NCBI RefSeq assembly: GCF_000170755.1
Contig: NZ_ABCK01000002.1
Coordinates: 1 to 64,000, forward strand
Origin: Lentisphaera araneosa HTCC2155
GTDB taxonomy: Bacteria; Verrucomicrobiota; Lentisphaeria; Lentisphaerales; Lentisphaeraceae
Reading direction: 5' to 3'
Length of the DNA: 64,000 bases
The notes under the pieces were generated by a model. It did no database searches, was not told the origin of the DNA, and saw only the letters and a list, made by a program, of their open reading frames with translations. The first letter of the stretch is position 1; every line of letters begins with the position of its first letter. Below are positions 27,380 to 36,715 of the stretch, piece by piece. The position numbers and the translations under genes were made by a program.

Positions 27380-27985
27380 TTGAAGCATACTGATAATACG
27401 CGCCATACACTCCTGCAAAAAATTAAAGACCCCAACAATGAAAATTCTTGGGAGGAGTTTGTGGAATACTACTCAGGCTACATCTACGTCATTATCAGGA
27501 ATTTCCGAGTCGACATTGAAGATTCAGAGGACCTCATGCAAGACGTTTTGATAAAAGTTTGGAAAGGCATACGCACTTATGATCCAGCGGCTCAAAGAAG
27601 TAAATTCCGGACTTGGCTTTGCAGTGTGATTCGCAACACCGTCTTTAACTTCCTCAAATCAAAATCAGTCCGCAATTCCAAACAAAATATTTCCTACAAC
27701 GATGCACTCGAACAAATGAATTTGGTCAACGAGGCCGAAGTGGATAAGATAGCCGAAAAAGAATGGCAAAACTATATTGCTAACCTCGCATGGAAAAATA
27801 TAAAAAATGACCTTAGCGAGATGAATCGCAATATCTTTGAGGACTCATTAACAGAAACTTTCAGCAATGCCGACTTAGCTGAGAAATACAGCATTGCCGA
27901 AGCGAGTGTTCGCGTTTACAAAATGCGCGTTAAGAAAGCCTTATCCAAAGAAATTGTCCGTCTCAATACTGAACTTAGCTGGTAA
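27380..27985 (+). CDS. RNA polymerase sigma factor, ECF/sigma-70 family
   Basis: Sigma factor of 201 aa with region 2 (about 20-95: WEEFVEYYSGYIYVII, DLMQDVLIKVWKGI, FRTWLCSVIRNTVFNFLKS) and region 4 (about 140-195: NADLAEKYSIAEASVRVYKMRVKKAL). The start is TTG at 27380; the conserved N-terminal MKHTDNTRHTLLQKIKDP of this planctomycete/lentisphaera group depends on it. It lies 6 bases before a Ser/Thr kinase gene, the pairing known for several kinase-linked ECF groups in which the kinase is thought to control sigma activity. It probably recognises the TGTAACA-N16/17-GT motif; that link is inference. Confidence 0.88.
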   Translation: MKHTDNTRHTLLQKIKDPNNENSWEEFVEYYSGYIYVIIRNFRVDIEDSEDLMQDVLIKVWKGIRTYDPAAQRSKFRTWLCSVIRNTVFNFLKSKSVRNSKQNISYNDALEQMNLVNEAEVDKIAEKEWQNYIANLAWKNIKNDLSEMNRNIFEDSLTETFSNADLAEKYSIAEASVRVYKMRVKKALSKEIVRLNTELSW

Positions 27986-27991
27986 ACACGC

Positions 27992-30052
27992 ATGCGTGAA
28001 GAAGAGAACTTCTTTGAGAATATTAACGATCTATTTATTCAAGCTTTTGAAACAGATCAAGGCTCCTTAATCAACTCCCTACAATTTGAAGGAGACAATT
28101 TTGTAGAATACGAAACCTATAGTGAGGGCGGGATAAAGGAGATTTCTCTTTGTACGGATCGTCGCACGGGTAGACGCGTAGCAATGGCTTTTCTCAAGGA
28201 TAATACTGACCCTCAAAAAACTGAAGCTTTCCTAAGAGAAGCGAAAATAAATGCTGCACTTCAGCATCCCAATATTGTTCCCATTTATGAAATGGGTATT
28301 GATGGAGACAAACCCTGGTTTGCCATGAAATTTATTGCGGGCAAATCTCTAGCAGACATAATTTTGAAAACTAAAAGTCTTGAAGAACCTGATTTAGATT
28401 TCACCCTTAATCAAAGACTCGATATCTTCATGAAAGTTTGCGATGCCATTGCCTACTCACATTCTCTTGGAGTACTTCATCTGGATATAAAACCCGATAA
28501 CATACGCATCAGTAACTTTGGTGATGTCGTCGTATGTGATTGGGGTCTGGCCGATATCGAGGCAACTATTTGCGACGAAAAACTTCTTGAGTTTTGTACC
28601 ATTCTTGAACACGACATTAATAATCAAACCTTAGATGGCTCAGTTAAAGGTACTCCTGGATATATGGCTCCGGAACAAACGTCTTTAGTCAAATACCGCA
28701 AAGCTTGCCACACTGACATTTTTTCACTGGGCACATTACTCTACTCATTACTTACTCTGGAAAAGCCTTTCAAAGGTTTTGATATTAATGACATCATCAA
28801 AAAAACAGCTAAATGTGACTTCATAGAGCCCTCCAAACTTGATGTAAATATCCCTGAGTCCCTTGAAGCCGTATGCCTCAAGGCCATGCAACTTAAACCC
28901 GAAGATCGCTACCAAAGTGTGGAAGATCTTCAAAAAGACATCGAAGCCTACCGCAATGGTTTTGCGACCTACGCAGAAAATGCCTCTTTATTTAAACTTA
29001 TAAAACTCATGATTTATCGCAATAAATTAAGGAGTTGCTTGCTGTTTAGTCTAATGTCCTTAATCGTCATTCTTGGTTTTGTATTTGTACGTAATTTGGA
29101 CCTATCAAAACAATTCATTCAAAAAGAAAATGAAAAACTCCTTTTAGAACAGGAATTATACCGTCAAAGAGGAAAAGACTCGGCTCCACTTTTTTTAGAA
29201 CAGGCGGAGCAGAGCCTGAAAATCTTTGCTCTCGATAGCGCCATGCATTTCTGCAAGGAAGCTCTCGAGCGTGATGATCAATTAAAGAAAGCTTGGAAAC
29301 TGAAAGCCTTGCTCCATTTTGCCAATGAAGAATATCAACTTTGCATTAAAGCATTTGAGAGTGCCAATATCAGGGAAGGCCGTCTCTATAAACTGGCGAA
29401 AACTGCAAGAAACTTAGAACTCGAAAATTCTGATAAAAATAAATTAAATGTACGCAAAGACATTCTCCAACGCCTACATAAAGTCAAAGACATGCCGACT
29501 TTTTCACTTCTTCTCCACAGTATAGTTCACAAAGAAATGCCAATTGAAGATCGGCTAGACTTATGCCGCTTTGTCATTGATTTAAGACACAATCGCCCCA
29601 AAAATGAGCCCTTTAATTTTTCTTACGACCCAAAAAATCAAACCTTGGATATATCTAATAATCCCTGGATCAAAATTGCTCACTGTCTGCAAAATTTCCC
29701 TGCAAAAACTATTAATGCCTCAAACACTTCTATAAGTCGTGGTAGTAATTTTAATAATTCCCCAGTGGAGTCTCTAGATATTAGCAATACTCAAATACTT
29801 GAACTTAAAAGCCTTAAATGCAAAAACTTAAAAGAACTCTACGTGTCCGGCAACATAATTCACGATATATCTCCTTTAGAAAATTTGGAACTAGTTACTC
29901 TAGATATAAGCCACACTCCCATTCGCTACCTAAACTTCATTCCCAAATTCACTCATCTCAAGAATCTTATAATTCACAAAGGCCAGTTCAATAAAACTCA
30001 ATTTAGATGGAAAAGACCTGACTTGGAAATCATTACTAAACCACGCAATTAA
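27992..30052 (+). CDS. Membrane Ser/Thr protein kinase-like protein with TPR-like and LRR C-terminus
   Basis: Protein of 686 aa. Kinase fold about 35-315: LREAKINAALQHPNIVPIYEMG, then HLDIKPDN at 163-170 (HRD changed to HLD; catalytic Asp, Lys and Asn kept), DWG at 183-185 in place of DFG, and KGTPGYMAPEQ activation segment. The beta-3 strand reads VAMAFLK, so the usual VAxK lysine position is Ala and a later Lys may substitute. A transmembrane helix lies at about 348-367 (LLFSLMSLIVILGFVFV). A TPR-like helical stretch (about 400-460) and leucine-rich repeats (about 570-680; LDISNTQILELKSLKCKNL) follow outside the membrane. Probably senses an envelope signal and controls the adjacent sigma factor. 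Confidence 0.86.
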   Translation: MREEENFFENINDLFIQAFETDQGSLINSLQFEGDNFVEYETYSEGGIKEISLCTDRRTGRRVAMAFLKDNTDPQKTEAFLREAKINAALQHPNIVPIYEMGIDGDKPWFAMKFIAGKSLADIILKTKSLEEPDLDFTLNQRLDIFMKVCDAIAYSHSLGVLHLDIKPDNIRISNFGDVVVCDWGLADIEATICDEKLLEFCTILEHDINNQTLDGSVKGTPGYMAPEQTSLVKYRKACHTDIFSLGTLLYSLLTLEKPFKGFDINDIIKKTAKCDFIEPSKLDVNIPESLEAVCLKAMQLKPEDRYQSVEDLQKDIEAYRNGFATYAENASLFKLIKLMIYRNKLRSCLLFSLMSLIVILGFVFVRNLDLSKQFIQKENEKLLLEQELYRQRGKDSAPLFLEQAEQSLKIFALDSAMHFCKEALERDDQLKKAWKLKALLHFANEEYQLCIKAFESANIREGRLYKLAKTARNLELENSDKNKLNVRKDILQRLHKVKDMPTFSLLLHSIVHKEMPIEDRLDLCRFVIDLRHNRPKNEPFNFSYDPKNQTLDISNNPWIKIAHCLQNFPAKTINASNTSISRGSNFNNSPVESLDISNTQILELKSLKCKNLKELYVSGNIIHDISPLENLELVTLDISHTPIRYLNFIPKFTHLKNLIIHKGQFNKTQFRWKRPDLEIITKPRN

Positions 30053-30251
30053 AAACCTACTTCTTGAAAATTTTAAACTTTTTTCAAAAAAAACGCCAGT
30101 AAGAGCTAGAGTTTAAAGATATTACTCTGAACAGGGCATAGGATTTTATGAGTAAATCAATCAAATTTATAGAAAGAAAAATTGGTCAAAGTTTAAGAAT
30201 TAGACTGCTGATTTTGTAACATAATTTATCAACAACAAGGAAACACTTACT

Positions 30252-31709
30252 ATGTCCTACATTAAACTGATCCTCTTTTTAAGCTTTTCTTTATTGGCTT
30301 GTGCAAATAAAAAACCCAATTTCATATTTTTTATTTCAGATGATATCTCCCAAAGTGATTTTGGCTGTTATGGGCATCCAATTATCAAGACTCCGTCAAT
30401 CGATGAACTAGCTCAAAAAGGCATGCGTTTTCACAATGCCTACCTTACAACAAGTAGCTGCAGTCCCAGCCGTTGCAGTATAATCAGCGGCCGCTATCCT
30501 CATAATACCGGTGCGCCAGAACTTCATATGAAATTGCCAGATGACCAAATTCGCTTTCCCGAACTACTTAGAAAAGCAGGTTATTACACCCTTCTTTGTG
30601 GCAAAAACCACATGTTTGGAGACCAAGACCGAGCTTTTGACAAGATAACGAGAGGCGAGGGCCCTGGGAATGAAAAAAATTGGGTTCCCAACCTTAAAGA
30701 GCGCCCAAAAGACAAGCCCTTTTTCTTTTGGTATGCTTCTTCAGATGCCCACCGGAGCTGGCAATTGAGTGACCATGCTCCCAAATATGATGAGAATAAA
30801 GTCATCGTTCCGCCCTACATGTATGATGGCCCTGAGACACGCAAAGATCTTGCCCAATATTATCATGAAGTTAGTCGTTTTGATCATTTTATCGGCTTGG
30901 TTGTGGAAGAACTTAAATCACAAGGAATTCTCGAAAATACAATGCTGATTGTCGCTTCTGATAATGGTCGCCCCTTCCCAAGAGATAAATCGCGACTTTA
31001 TGATAGCGGTATAAAAACTCCCTGGGTGGTTCATTTCCCTCGAATAATTAAAGAAAAAAAGGTCACTCAAAGCTTGATAAGTTCAATCGACCTAAGCGCC
31101 ACGTGTTTGGAATTAGCTGGGGTCGAAATCCCCGAAAACATACAGGGCAAAAGCTTTCTACCCATTCTAAAAAATCCAGAGACAAAAGTCCGCCAAGTCA
31201 TTTTTGCTGAACATAATTGGCACGTTTATAAAAACCACGAACGCATGGTTCGCATTGGGGATTTTGTCTACATTAAAAACAACTACCCCAATCAAATGAA
31301 TCTATCTTACGAATCAGACACGAAATACCCTGCTGGAAAAGAATTATGGCTTGCCCATGCAGCGGGAAAAACCTCCAAAGTTCAGCAGCAAATTTTTGCT
31401 AATCCATGCCCAGAAGAAGAACTCTACAAAGTTAGTCAGGATCCCGACCAACTCAATAATCTGGCTTCAAATCCAGAATACAAAACACAGTTAATCCAAG
31501 CACGAGAAATGATTCAATTATGGACTGAACAGACGGGAGACAGCATTCCCAAAAAAACTACGCCTCATCGACATGCTCCACCAAAAATTAAAAATGGTAA
31601 AATAATCCCGTCACCAAAATATAAACTGAAATCACCCCACGCCGAATGGCCTGGCCAATCAAAGCAGGCTGATAAAATTAATCATCCCGGACCAATAGTT
31701 TTGCCCTAA
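30252..31709 (+). CDS. Sulfatase, possible lipoprotein
   Basis: Sulfatase of 485 aa. The N-terminus ILFLSFSLLAC resembles a lipoprotein signal with Cys17, so membrane anchoring is possible. Active-site CSPSR with Cys70, metal-site FIFFISDDISQSDFGCYG, LLCGKNHMFG and IVASDNGRPFPRDKS. The heparan N-sulfatase-like layout (short C-terminal domain, KTPWVVHFP) suggests the SGSH-like group. TTTTGTAACA lies 31 bases upstream, but without the downstream GT block. A GH29 remnant follows directly after the stop. Confidence 0.92.
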   Translation: MSYIKLILFLSFSLLACANKKPNFIFFISDDISQSDFGCYGHPIIKTPSIDELAQKGMRFHNAYLTTSSCSPSRCSIISGRYPHNTGAPELHMKLPDDQIRFPELLRKAGYYTLLCGKNHMFGDQDRAFDKITRGEGPGNEKNWVPNLKERPKDKPFFFWYASSDAHRSWQLSDHAPKYDENKVIVPPYMYDGPETRKDLAQYYHEVSRFDHFIGLVVEELKSQGILENTMLIVASDNGRPFPRDKSRLYDSGIKTPWVVHFPRIIKEKKVTQSLISSIDLSATCLELAGVEIPENIQGKSFLPILKNPETKVRQVIFAEHNWHVYKNHERMVRIGDFVYIKNNYPNQMNLSYESDTKYPAGKELWLAHAAGKTSKVQQQIFANPCPEEELYKVSQDPDQLNNLASNPEYKTQLIQAREMIQLWTEQTGDSIPKKTTPHRHAPPKIKNGKIIPSPKYKLKSPHAEWPGQSKQADKINHPGPIVLP

Positions 31710-31985
31710 TTTCCACCTTTTTATAACAATTGGAAAGATGCATCACAAGTCTATGAAAAACTTAAAGATGTTAATACTAAGGGAGGGAATCTGCTCCTAA
31801 ATGTAGGTCCCGATGGTAACGGTGTAGTTCAAGATGAAGCAATCTCCATCCTTTTGGAAGCTGGCAAACTACTAGAAGCGAATCCAATCAAAAAAAACAA
31901 GCCGACTATGGTTACAGCACCAAGATTTGCAAAAAATTACAAAGCTAAAGCCAAAAAAGCAGTGGATGCTACTCCGGGACTTTAA
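31710..31985 (+). pseudogene. C-terminal remnant of a GH29-like alpha-L-fucosidase
   Basis: Directly after the sulfatase stop and in the same frame, 92 codons read FYNNWKDASQVYEKLKDV, then NTKGGNLLLNVGPDGNGVV and onward to a stop at 31983-31985. The KGGN-LLLNVGPDGxG block is the hallmark of the end of the GH29 catalytic domain. No start codon with ribosome site and no catalytic nucleophile region are present, so this is a 5'-deleted gene. An IS3-family element begins 26 bases downstream. Confidence 0.85.
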
Positions 31986-32083
31986 ATTTCATAGGTGAAA
32001 TAAATGTGCTTTGTATTGGTTCAGCGGAAACCTATAAATCGAAAAATCGTTTTTAATTGATTAGGCTAATCATTTCTAGCACT

Positions 32084-33124
32084 TCAATGTTCGTGTTCAA
32101 GTTCTTTACGGCATAACGTCGCTTCGCTCCGACCTTCGGCACTTATACGTAAATTTCTTGAGCACTCCATATTCGTACTTGTTAAGGATTGTTCGCAAAA
32201 CAAAGAGTTTTGCAAGATTTGATTTTTTTCGGCTCTTTCTTTTCTCCTATTTTCTAACTTCTGATATCGCTTTAGATGTATTTCTTTTTGACGACCGTTA
32301 AGCATGTCATCAGGAGTGACATAGCCAATTGCACTGTGTAAACGTTCTCTATTGTAGTACTCGATATAATTTGAGATGATCCGCTTAGCATCATCGTAGT
32401 TGAAAGGAACTTTTCGTCGAATACAATCTTCTTTAATCGTTTTATGAAACCGTTCCAATTTACCGTTGCTCTGAGGGTAATACGGTGATGTAGTAACATG
32501 AGATAGTCCATTGTCAGATACAAAAGTTTTGAATTCTTTACCTACAAACTGCTTCCCGTTATCTGTAATGAAACGTGTTTGTTTATCTGGATATTTTTCT
32601 ATCGCAGCCTGCTGTACAATTCCTACATCGGTGTCTTTCATACTCTCTCGTAAATCCCAATAAATAATTGAACGGCTGTAGCCATCTAAAACGCAAATCA
32701 AGAAATAGAAGACTCCTTCGATTTTGATGTTTGCAATATCCATATGCCAATGTGCATGTGCTTTTGTAGGCGGATCAAAGCCTGAGCCTTTTTTGCTTGA
32801 TTTAGTGTTCCATGAGCGAATACAGTCAGCTTTCTTAAGAACTCTATAAACACTGGATGAACTTGTGTATACAATATCTTGATCGATCATCATATAGGTA
32901 CATCGACGGTAACCATCGGTTTCATGTTCACGATAAAATTGAATAATCTTTTCTCGTTCCCATTCTTCTAACCAATGACCACGTGGAATTGCCCCGTTAT
33001 GATTATTTTGTTTACCATACCGCATACGCCAATTATTCAGTCTACCAGAACTTAAACCAAGACCTCCCAAGAAAAATTGATCAGGCAGGTTGGTATGTCT
33101 TTTTTTATCATTTATGAAATCCAC
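32084..33124 (-). CDS. IS3-family transposase OrfB (DDE integrase core)
   Basis: Catalytic part of the transposase. DDE residues are visible in HMDIANI, FITDNGKQF and SNGKLERFHK, within an rve integrase core. The frame starts with a GTG at 33124 but is open further upstream to the slippery run at 33178-33186, reading KKTWGNLRNRWVEPNLRDE. The functional product is therefore the OrfAB fusion made by -1 frameshifting. The last about 35 residues are an extra tail beyond the usual end. Confidence 0.92.
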   Translation of the reverse strand: MDFINDKKRHTNLPDQFFLGGLGLSSGRLNNWRMRYGKQNNHNGAIPRGHWLEEWEREKIIQFYREHETDGYRRCTYMMIDQDIVYTSSSSVYRVLKKADCIRSWNTKSSKKGSGFDPPTKAHAHWHMDIANIKIEGVFYFLICVLDGYSRSIIYWDLRESMKDTDVGIVQQAAIEKYPDKQTRFITDNGKQFVGKEFKTFVSDNGLSHVTTSPYYPQSNGKLERFHKTIKEDCIRRKVPFNYDDAKRIISNYIEYYNRERLHSAIGYVTPDDMLNGRQKEIHLKRYQKLENRRKERAEKNQILQNSLFCEQSLTSTNMECSRNLRISAEGRSEATLCRKELEHEH

Positions 33125-33162
33125 AATTTCATCTCGCAGATTAGGCTCAACCCAACGATTTC

Positions 33163-33474
33163 TCAGGTTTCCCCAAGTTTTTTTTTGAAGTCAACATATT
33201 CACTCATGATCTCAGATATCACTTGATCTTTTTTAATTAGTTGATCCTGGAGCTTATTAATCTTCTTCTCTGATTCTCGTTGCTCTATGGCTTTATCGCG
33301 TTTGAATGCAGAGGCGCCATTTTCAAAGAATACCTTTCTCCATTCTGCAAACACATTCGGATGAATTTGTAATTCTTCACATATTTCGGATGATGGGATA
33401 TCTTCCAGGAAATGGCGTTTGACAGCTAAAGCTTTTTGCTCAGCACTAAATGTTCTTCTCGTTTTTTTACTCAT
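33163..33474 (-). CDS. IS3-family transposase OrfA (HTH and leucine-zipper part)
   Basis: Small 103-aa protein: helix-turn-helix (RRTFSAEQKALAVKRHF ... SSEICEELQIHPNVFAEWRK) followed by a coiled coil (ESEKKINKLQDQLIKKDQ). Its frame ends shortly after an A9 run (plus-strand T run 33178-33186), where a -1 slip enters the OrfB frame. Alone it would act as the IS3 regulator; fused, it supplies terminal-repeat binding. Confidence 0.92.
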   Translation of the reverse strand: MSKKTRRTFSAEQKALAVKRHFLEDIPSSEICEELQIHPNVFAEWRKVFFENGASAFKRDKAIEQRESEKKINKLQDQLIKKDQVISEIMSEYVDFKKKLGET

Positions 33475-33700
33475 TGATCTCTCCGTTTGGGATTAATATA
33501 GATCAATTAAAAACTTTCTCTTGTTTTATCGATTCCAACTGAAGCGTGACAGCTTCAAAGGCAAGCATTAACTTTGAGCGTTTAAATTTAAGCTTAGTCA
33601 TAAATTTGTTTACAGAAGCCATTAAAACCTAAGTAAGCTTTAAAAAATAGATTGAAACTTAATGAATGACTTAATTTACTAAGTTTTATATTTAATAAAG

Positions 33701-33729
33701 TGTAACAGCAGTCAATTAACTTGGTCTAT
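33701..33729 (+). promoter_or_regulatory. ECF-like promoter motif for the sialate O-acetylesterase-like gene
   Basis: TGTAACA (33701-33707), 16 bases, GTCTAT (33724-33729), 51 bases before the ATG at 33781. It lies about 150 bases outside the IS element, so it was not brought by it. Confidence 0.5.
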
Positions 33730-33780
33730 AATAATTAAAAGCTTCTCTAGGCCAAGAAAATTATCATTCGGAAAATACTA

Positions 33781-35346
33781 ATGAAATTACTGACTTTTAA
33801 AATAACCCTGATTATAAGTATGGTATCCACAATAGTCATGGCAGATATTAAACCTGCTCAGCTCTTTGTGAATCATATGGTTATTCAAAGAGATGTAAAA
33901 GCACCAATATGGGGGACTGCTGAACCAGGGGAACAAATAAAGCTAACAGCTAGTTGGGGAGCAACTGCCGAAACGATTGCCGACAAAGAAGGTAATTGGT
34001 TAGTTAAACTACAAACTCCTGAAGCGGGTGGTCCCCATTCCATAAGCTTCTTAGGTAAAAATCAGATTATTCTCAAAGACGTTTTAAGTGGAGATGTATG
34101 GTTATGTTCAGGTCAATCCAACATGGGCTGGCCCATTGCTAAATCTAAAAATGCAAAATTAGAGATTGCTCAGGCCAATTTCCCTCTCATAAGAAGTTTT
34201 AAAGTCGAAAGAAATCCTTCCCTGCAAAAAACTAAAGTCGTACAAGGTGAATGGCAGGTTTGTTCGCCAGCAAGTGCTGCGGAGTTTTCAGCCACCGCTT
34301 ACTTCACAGGACGCAAACTCCACAAAGAACTCAACATTCCAATTGGCCTACTAACTACTTGCTGGGGGGGCACATGCGTTGAGGCCTGGACTCCATGGTC
34401 CGATCAATCAGATGATTCATTTGCTCAAAATAGAAAAAACCTCTTGGATGAAAAAGCCGAGTCTTACACTCCCGAAAGTGCAAAAGCCAAGTACGAAAAA
34501 AAGTTGGCTGAATGGAATAAAAAAGTTAGTCAAGAGACAAATAACAAAAAGCGTAAACCACGTAAACCTCAACTCCAAACAGATCCACAATTAGACCAAA
34601 ACTACCCCGGGAATCTATACAATGGTATGTTGTATTCACTCATCCCATATGCAATAAAGGGTGCAATTTGGTATCAAGGAGAAAACAACTCTAAAAGTAT
34701 TGCTTCTGCAAAACATTATCGCTATCAATTAACTCAAATGATCAAAAGTTGGCAAAAATCTTGGGAGTGGGAGTTCCCATTCTACTGTGTTCAACTACCA
34801 AATTACAAAAGCCCTCAATCACAACCAGTGGAAAAAAATAATATTTGGCCCTTTATCAGAGAAAGTTTTATTTTTACTACCAAAAATGCACCAAATACCT
34901 TCACAATTTGTACTATTGATTTGGGAGAAGCTAAGGACATTCACCCCAAGAATAAACAAGATGTGGGCAAGCGCATGGCATCCACGATTCTCAATAAAAC
35001 TTTCGGTAAAAACACTCCTACTACACCAATTATGAAATCTTATGAAATCACAGATGATAGGGTTATCATAAATTTTGATTACTCAGGATCCGGATTGCTA
35101 GCCAAGGGCGATAAACTCAAGGCCTTTGCGATTGCCGGAGAAGATAAACAGTTTGTTTGGGCTGATGCGGTCATTGTTAATAAAAATGGCATCGAATCTG
35201 TGGTAGTTAGTTCCTCAGCAGTTAAGAAGCCCGTTGCAGTACGCTACGGTTGGGCTGACAACCCCGTGAATTGTAACTTATATTCCAAAGAAGGTTTTCC
35301 CGCTTCGCCATTTCGCACAGATAATTGGGAATTGAACTCTAAGTAA
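33781..35346 (+). CDS. Sialate O-acetylesterase-like (SASA domain) protein
   Basis: Exported SGNH-type esterase of 521 aa (signal peptide to VMA). An N-terminal beta-sandwich (LFVNHMVIQRDVKAPIWGTAEPGE) precedes the catalytic SASA domain: nucleophile in GQSNM at 111-115, WYQGENN, and the Asp/His pair in KDIHPKN. The C-terminal VRYGWADNPVNCNLYSKEG block is typical of the family. It removes acetyl groups from sugars such as sialic acids or acetylated xylans. First of a plus-strand run with sulfatases; a degraded relative is at 42993-43130. Confidence 0.9.
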   Translation: MKLLTFKITLIISMVSTIVMADIKPAQLFVNHMVIQRDVKAPIWGTAEPGEQIKLTASWGATAETIADKEGNWLVKLQTPEAGGPHSISFLGKNQIILKDVLSGDVWLCSGQSNMGWPIAKSKNAKLEIAQANFPLIRSFKVERNPSLQKTKVVQGEWQVCSPASAAEFSATAYFTGRKLHKELNIPIGLLTTCWGGTCVEAWTPWSDQSDDSFAQNRKNLLDEKAESYTPESAKAKYEKKLAEWNKKVSQETNNKKRKPRKPQLQTDPQLDQNYPGNLYNGMLYSLIPYAIKGAIWYQGENNSKSIASAKHYRYQLTQMIKSWQKSWEWEFPFYCVQLPNYKSPQSQPVEKNNIWPFIRESFIFTTKNAPNTFTICTIDLGEAKDIHPKNKQDVGKRMASTILNKTFGKNTPTTPIMKSYEITDDRVIINFDYSGSGLLAKGDKLKAFAIAGEDKQFVWADAVIVNKNGIESVVVSSSAVKKPVAVRYGWADNPVNCNLYSKEGFPASPFRTDNWELNSK

Positions 35347-35399
35347 AAATCCGACATATATCCAAATTACACAAATTAAAATTCTATTGAAAGGTAAAA

Positions 35400-36713
35400 A
35401 TGATTAACCATATAAGCTCATCCATCAGATGGATCGCAGTTGTCGCATTATCCATGACAATTAACTTTGCGACTCTCGATGCTCAAGCAAGCAAACCGAA
35501 TATTATTCTCATTATGGCAGATGATATCGCCTACGATAATATCGCTTGTTATGGAAGTAATTATTTCAAAACTCCGCGCTTAAATCAACTGGCTCAAACC
35601 GGGGTGAAGTTTAATCATTGCTACTCTGAGCCCGTATGTACACCAAGCCGAGTGAAAATCATGACCGGTCGAGATGGCATCCGTAACTACGTTGGCTTCG
35701 GCATCCTGGATAAGAAGGAAACTACTTTTGGTACCATGATGAAAGAGGCTGGCTATGCAACTGCTGTGGCAGGTAAATGGCAGCTCTACACTGGTCGAAA
35801 AGGTTCTCTCGCGCCCGACTGCGGTTTTGACACCTACTGTTTATGGAGCTACCCAGGAACAGAAAGGAGTCGTTTTTGGAATCCAAGTCTGATTCGCGAT
35901 GGCAAGAAAGTTCCTGTCACACCCAATTCCTACGGTCCAGATATTTGTACGGACTTCATAATCGATTTTATTAAAAAGAATAAAAGCCAACCTTTCTTCG
36001 CCTACTATCCGATGCTCTTAGTTCACAGTCCCTTTGTGCCAACCCCAGATAGTAAGGACAAAAACAGCACTAATAAACTCGAAAACTATCGCGATATGGT
36101 TAGTTATATGGACAAGTGCATCGGAAGAATAATCGATACTTTGGAAGAAACAAATTTACGCAAAAACACCATCGTTCTCTTTACCACCGACAACGGAACC
36201 GGTAGACCACTCACTTACCCCTACAAAGGAGAAAAACGCGTTGGAGAAAAAGCTTATCCAACAGACGGTGGCTCACATGTTCCGCTCATCGTAAACGGCC
36301 CAGGAATTGTGTCTCAAGGATTAGTAAGCGATGACATTGTGGACTTCTCCGACTTTCTCCCAACTCTAGCAGATATAAGTGGTGCTAACCTGCCTAATGT
36401 CACATTAGATGGACGCTCTTTTTGGCCACAGTGTCTCGGTAAGAAAGGTTCTCCACGGGAATGGATATTCCAGTATTATCATCCAAAATTAAAAAACGCC
36501 GCCAAAGAGTATGGTAATGGCAAACCCTATATTATCTGGGCACAAGATCAAAGCTATAAACTCTACTCTCACGGCAAGTTTATTGAGACTAAAGATCGCC
36601 ACGAAAAAATAAATATCTTACCAGGCACAGGCACTCCGGAAGCTGAGTCGGCTCGAAAGAAACTCCAAGCGGCCATCGACAGTATGCCCAAAAGCAACGC
36701 TAACATGAAATAA
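35400..36713 (+). CDS. Sulfatase
   Basis: Exported sulfatase of 437 aa. Signal peptide to LDAQA, active-site CTPSR with Cys80, metal-site ILIMADDIAYDNIACYG and LFTTDNGTGR; VAGKWQLY has Gln where most relatives have His. The short length and GFDTYCLWSYPG segment match the group of compact sulfatases common in Lentisphaera. It is 53 bases behind the acetylesterase gene, and its stop is 3 bases before an attC-like site in the same orientation, as in an integron gene cassette. Confidence 0.92.
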   Translation: MINHISSSIRWIAVVALSMTINFATLDAQASKPNIILIMADDIAYDNIACYGSNYFKTPRLNQLAQTGVKFNHCYSEPVCTPSRVKIMTGRDGIRNYVGFGILDKKETTFGTMMKEAGYATAVAGKWQLYTGRKGSLAPDCGFDTYCLWSYPGTERSRFWNPSLIRDGKKVPVTPNSYGPDICTDFIIDFIKKNKSQPFFAYYPMLLVHSPFVPTPDSKDKNSTNKLENYRDMVSYMDKCIGRIIDTLEETNLRKNTIVLFTTDNGTGRPLTYPYKGEKRVGEKAYPTDGGSHVPLIVNGPGIVSQGLVSDDIVDFSDFLPTLADISGANLPNVTLDGRSFWPQCLGKKGSPREWIFQYYHPKLKNAAKEYGNGKPYIIWAQDQSYKLYSHGKFIETKDRHEKINILPGTGTPEAESARKKLQAAIDSMPKSNANMK

Positions 36714-36715
36714 AT

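Larger units (their letters stand above)
32012..33551 (-). mobile_element. Complete IS3-family insertion sequence with 4-bp target duplication
   Basis: A 1,540-bp element. Imperfect terminal inverted repeats begin TGT at 32012 and end ACA at 33551. Aligned inward they share TTCAG near the tip and GTTTTTAATTGAT at 30-45 bases in, with many matches between. GCTT directly flanks both ends (32008-32011 and 33552-33555), a 4-bp target duplication. It carries orfA and orfB on the minus strand joined by a -1 frameshift at an A9 run. All catalytic residues are intact, so the copy looks recent and possibly active. Confidence 0.9.

Noticed and set aside
30211-30252. TTTTGTAACA upstream of the 30252 sulfatase
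   Set aside because: The -35-like half is good, but no GT(A/C) block lies 16-17 bases downstream and the ATG is too close; not counted in the motif set.
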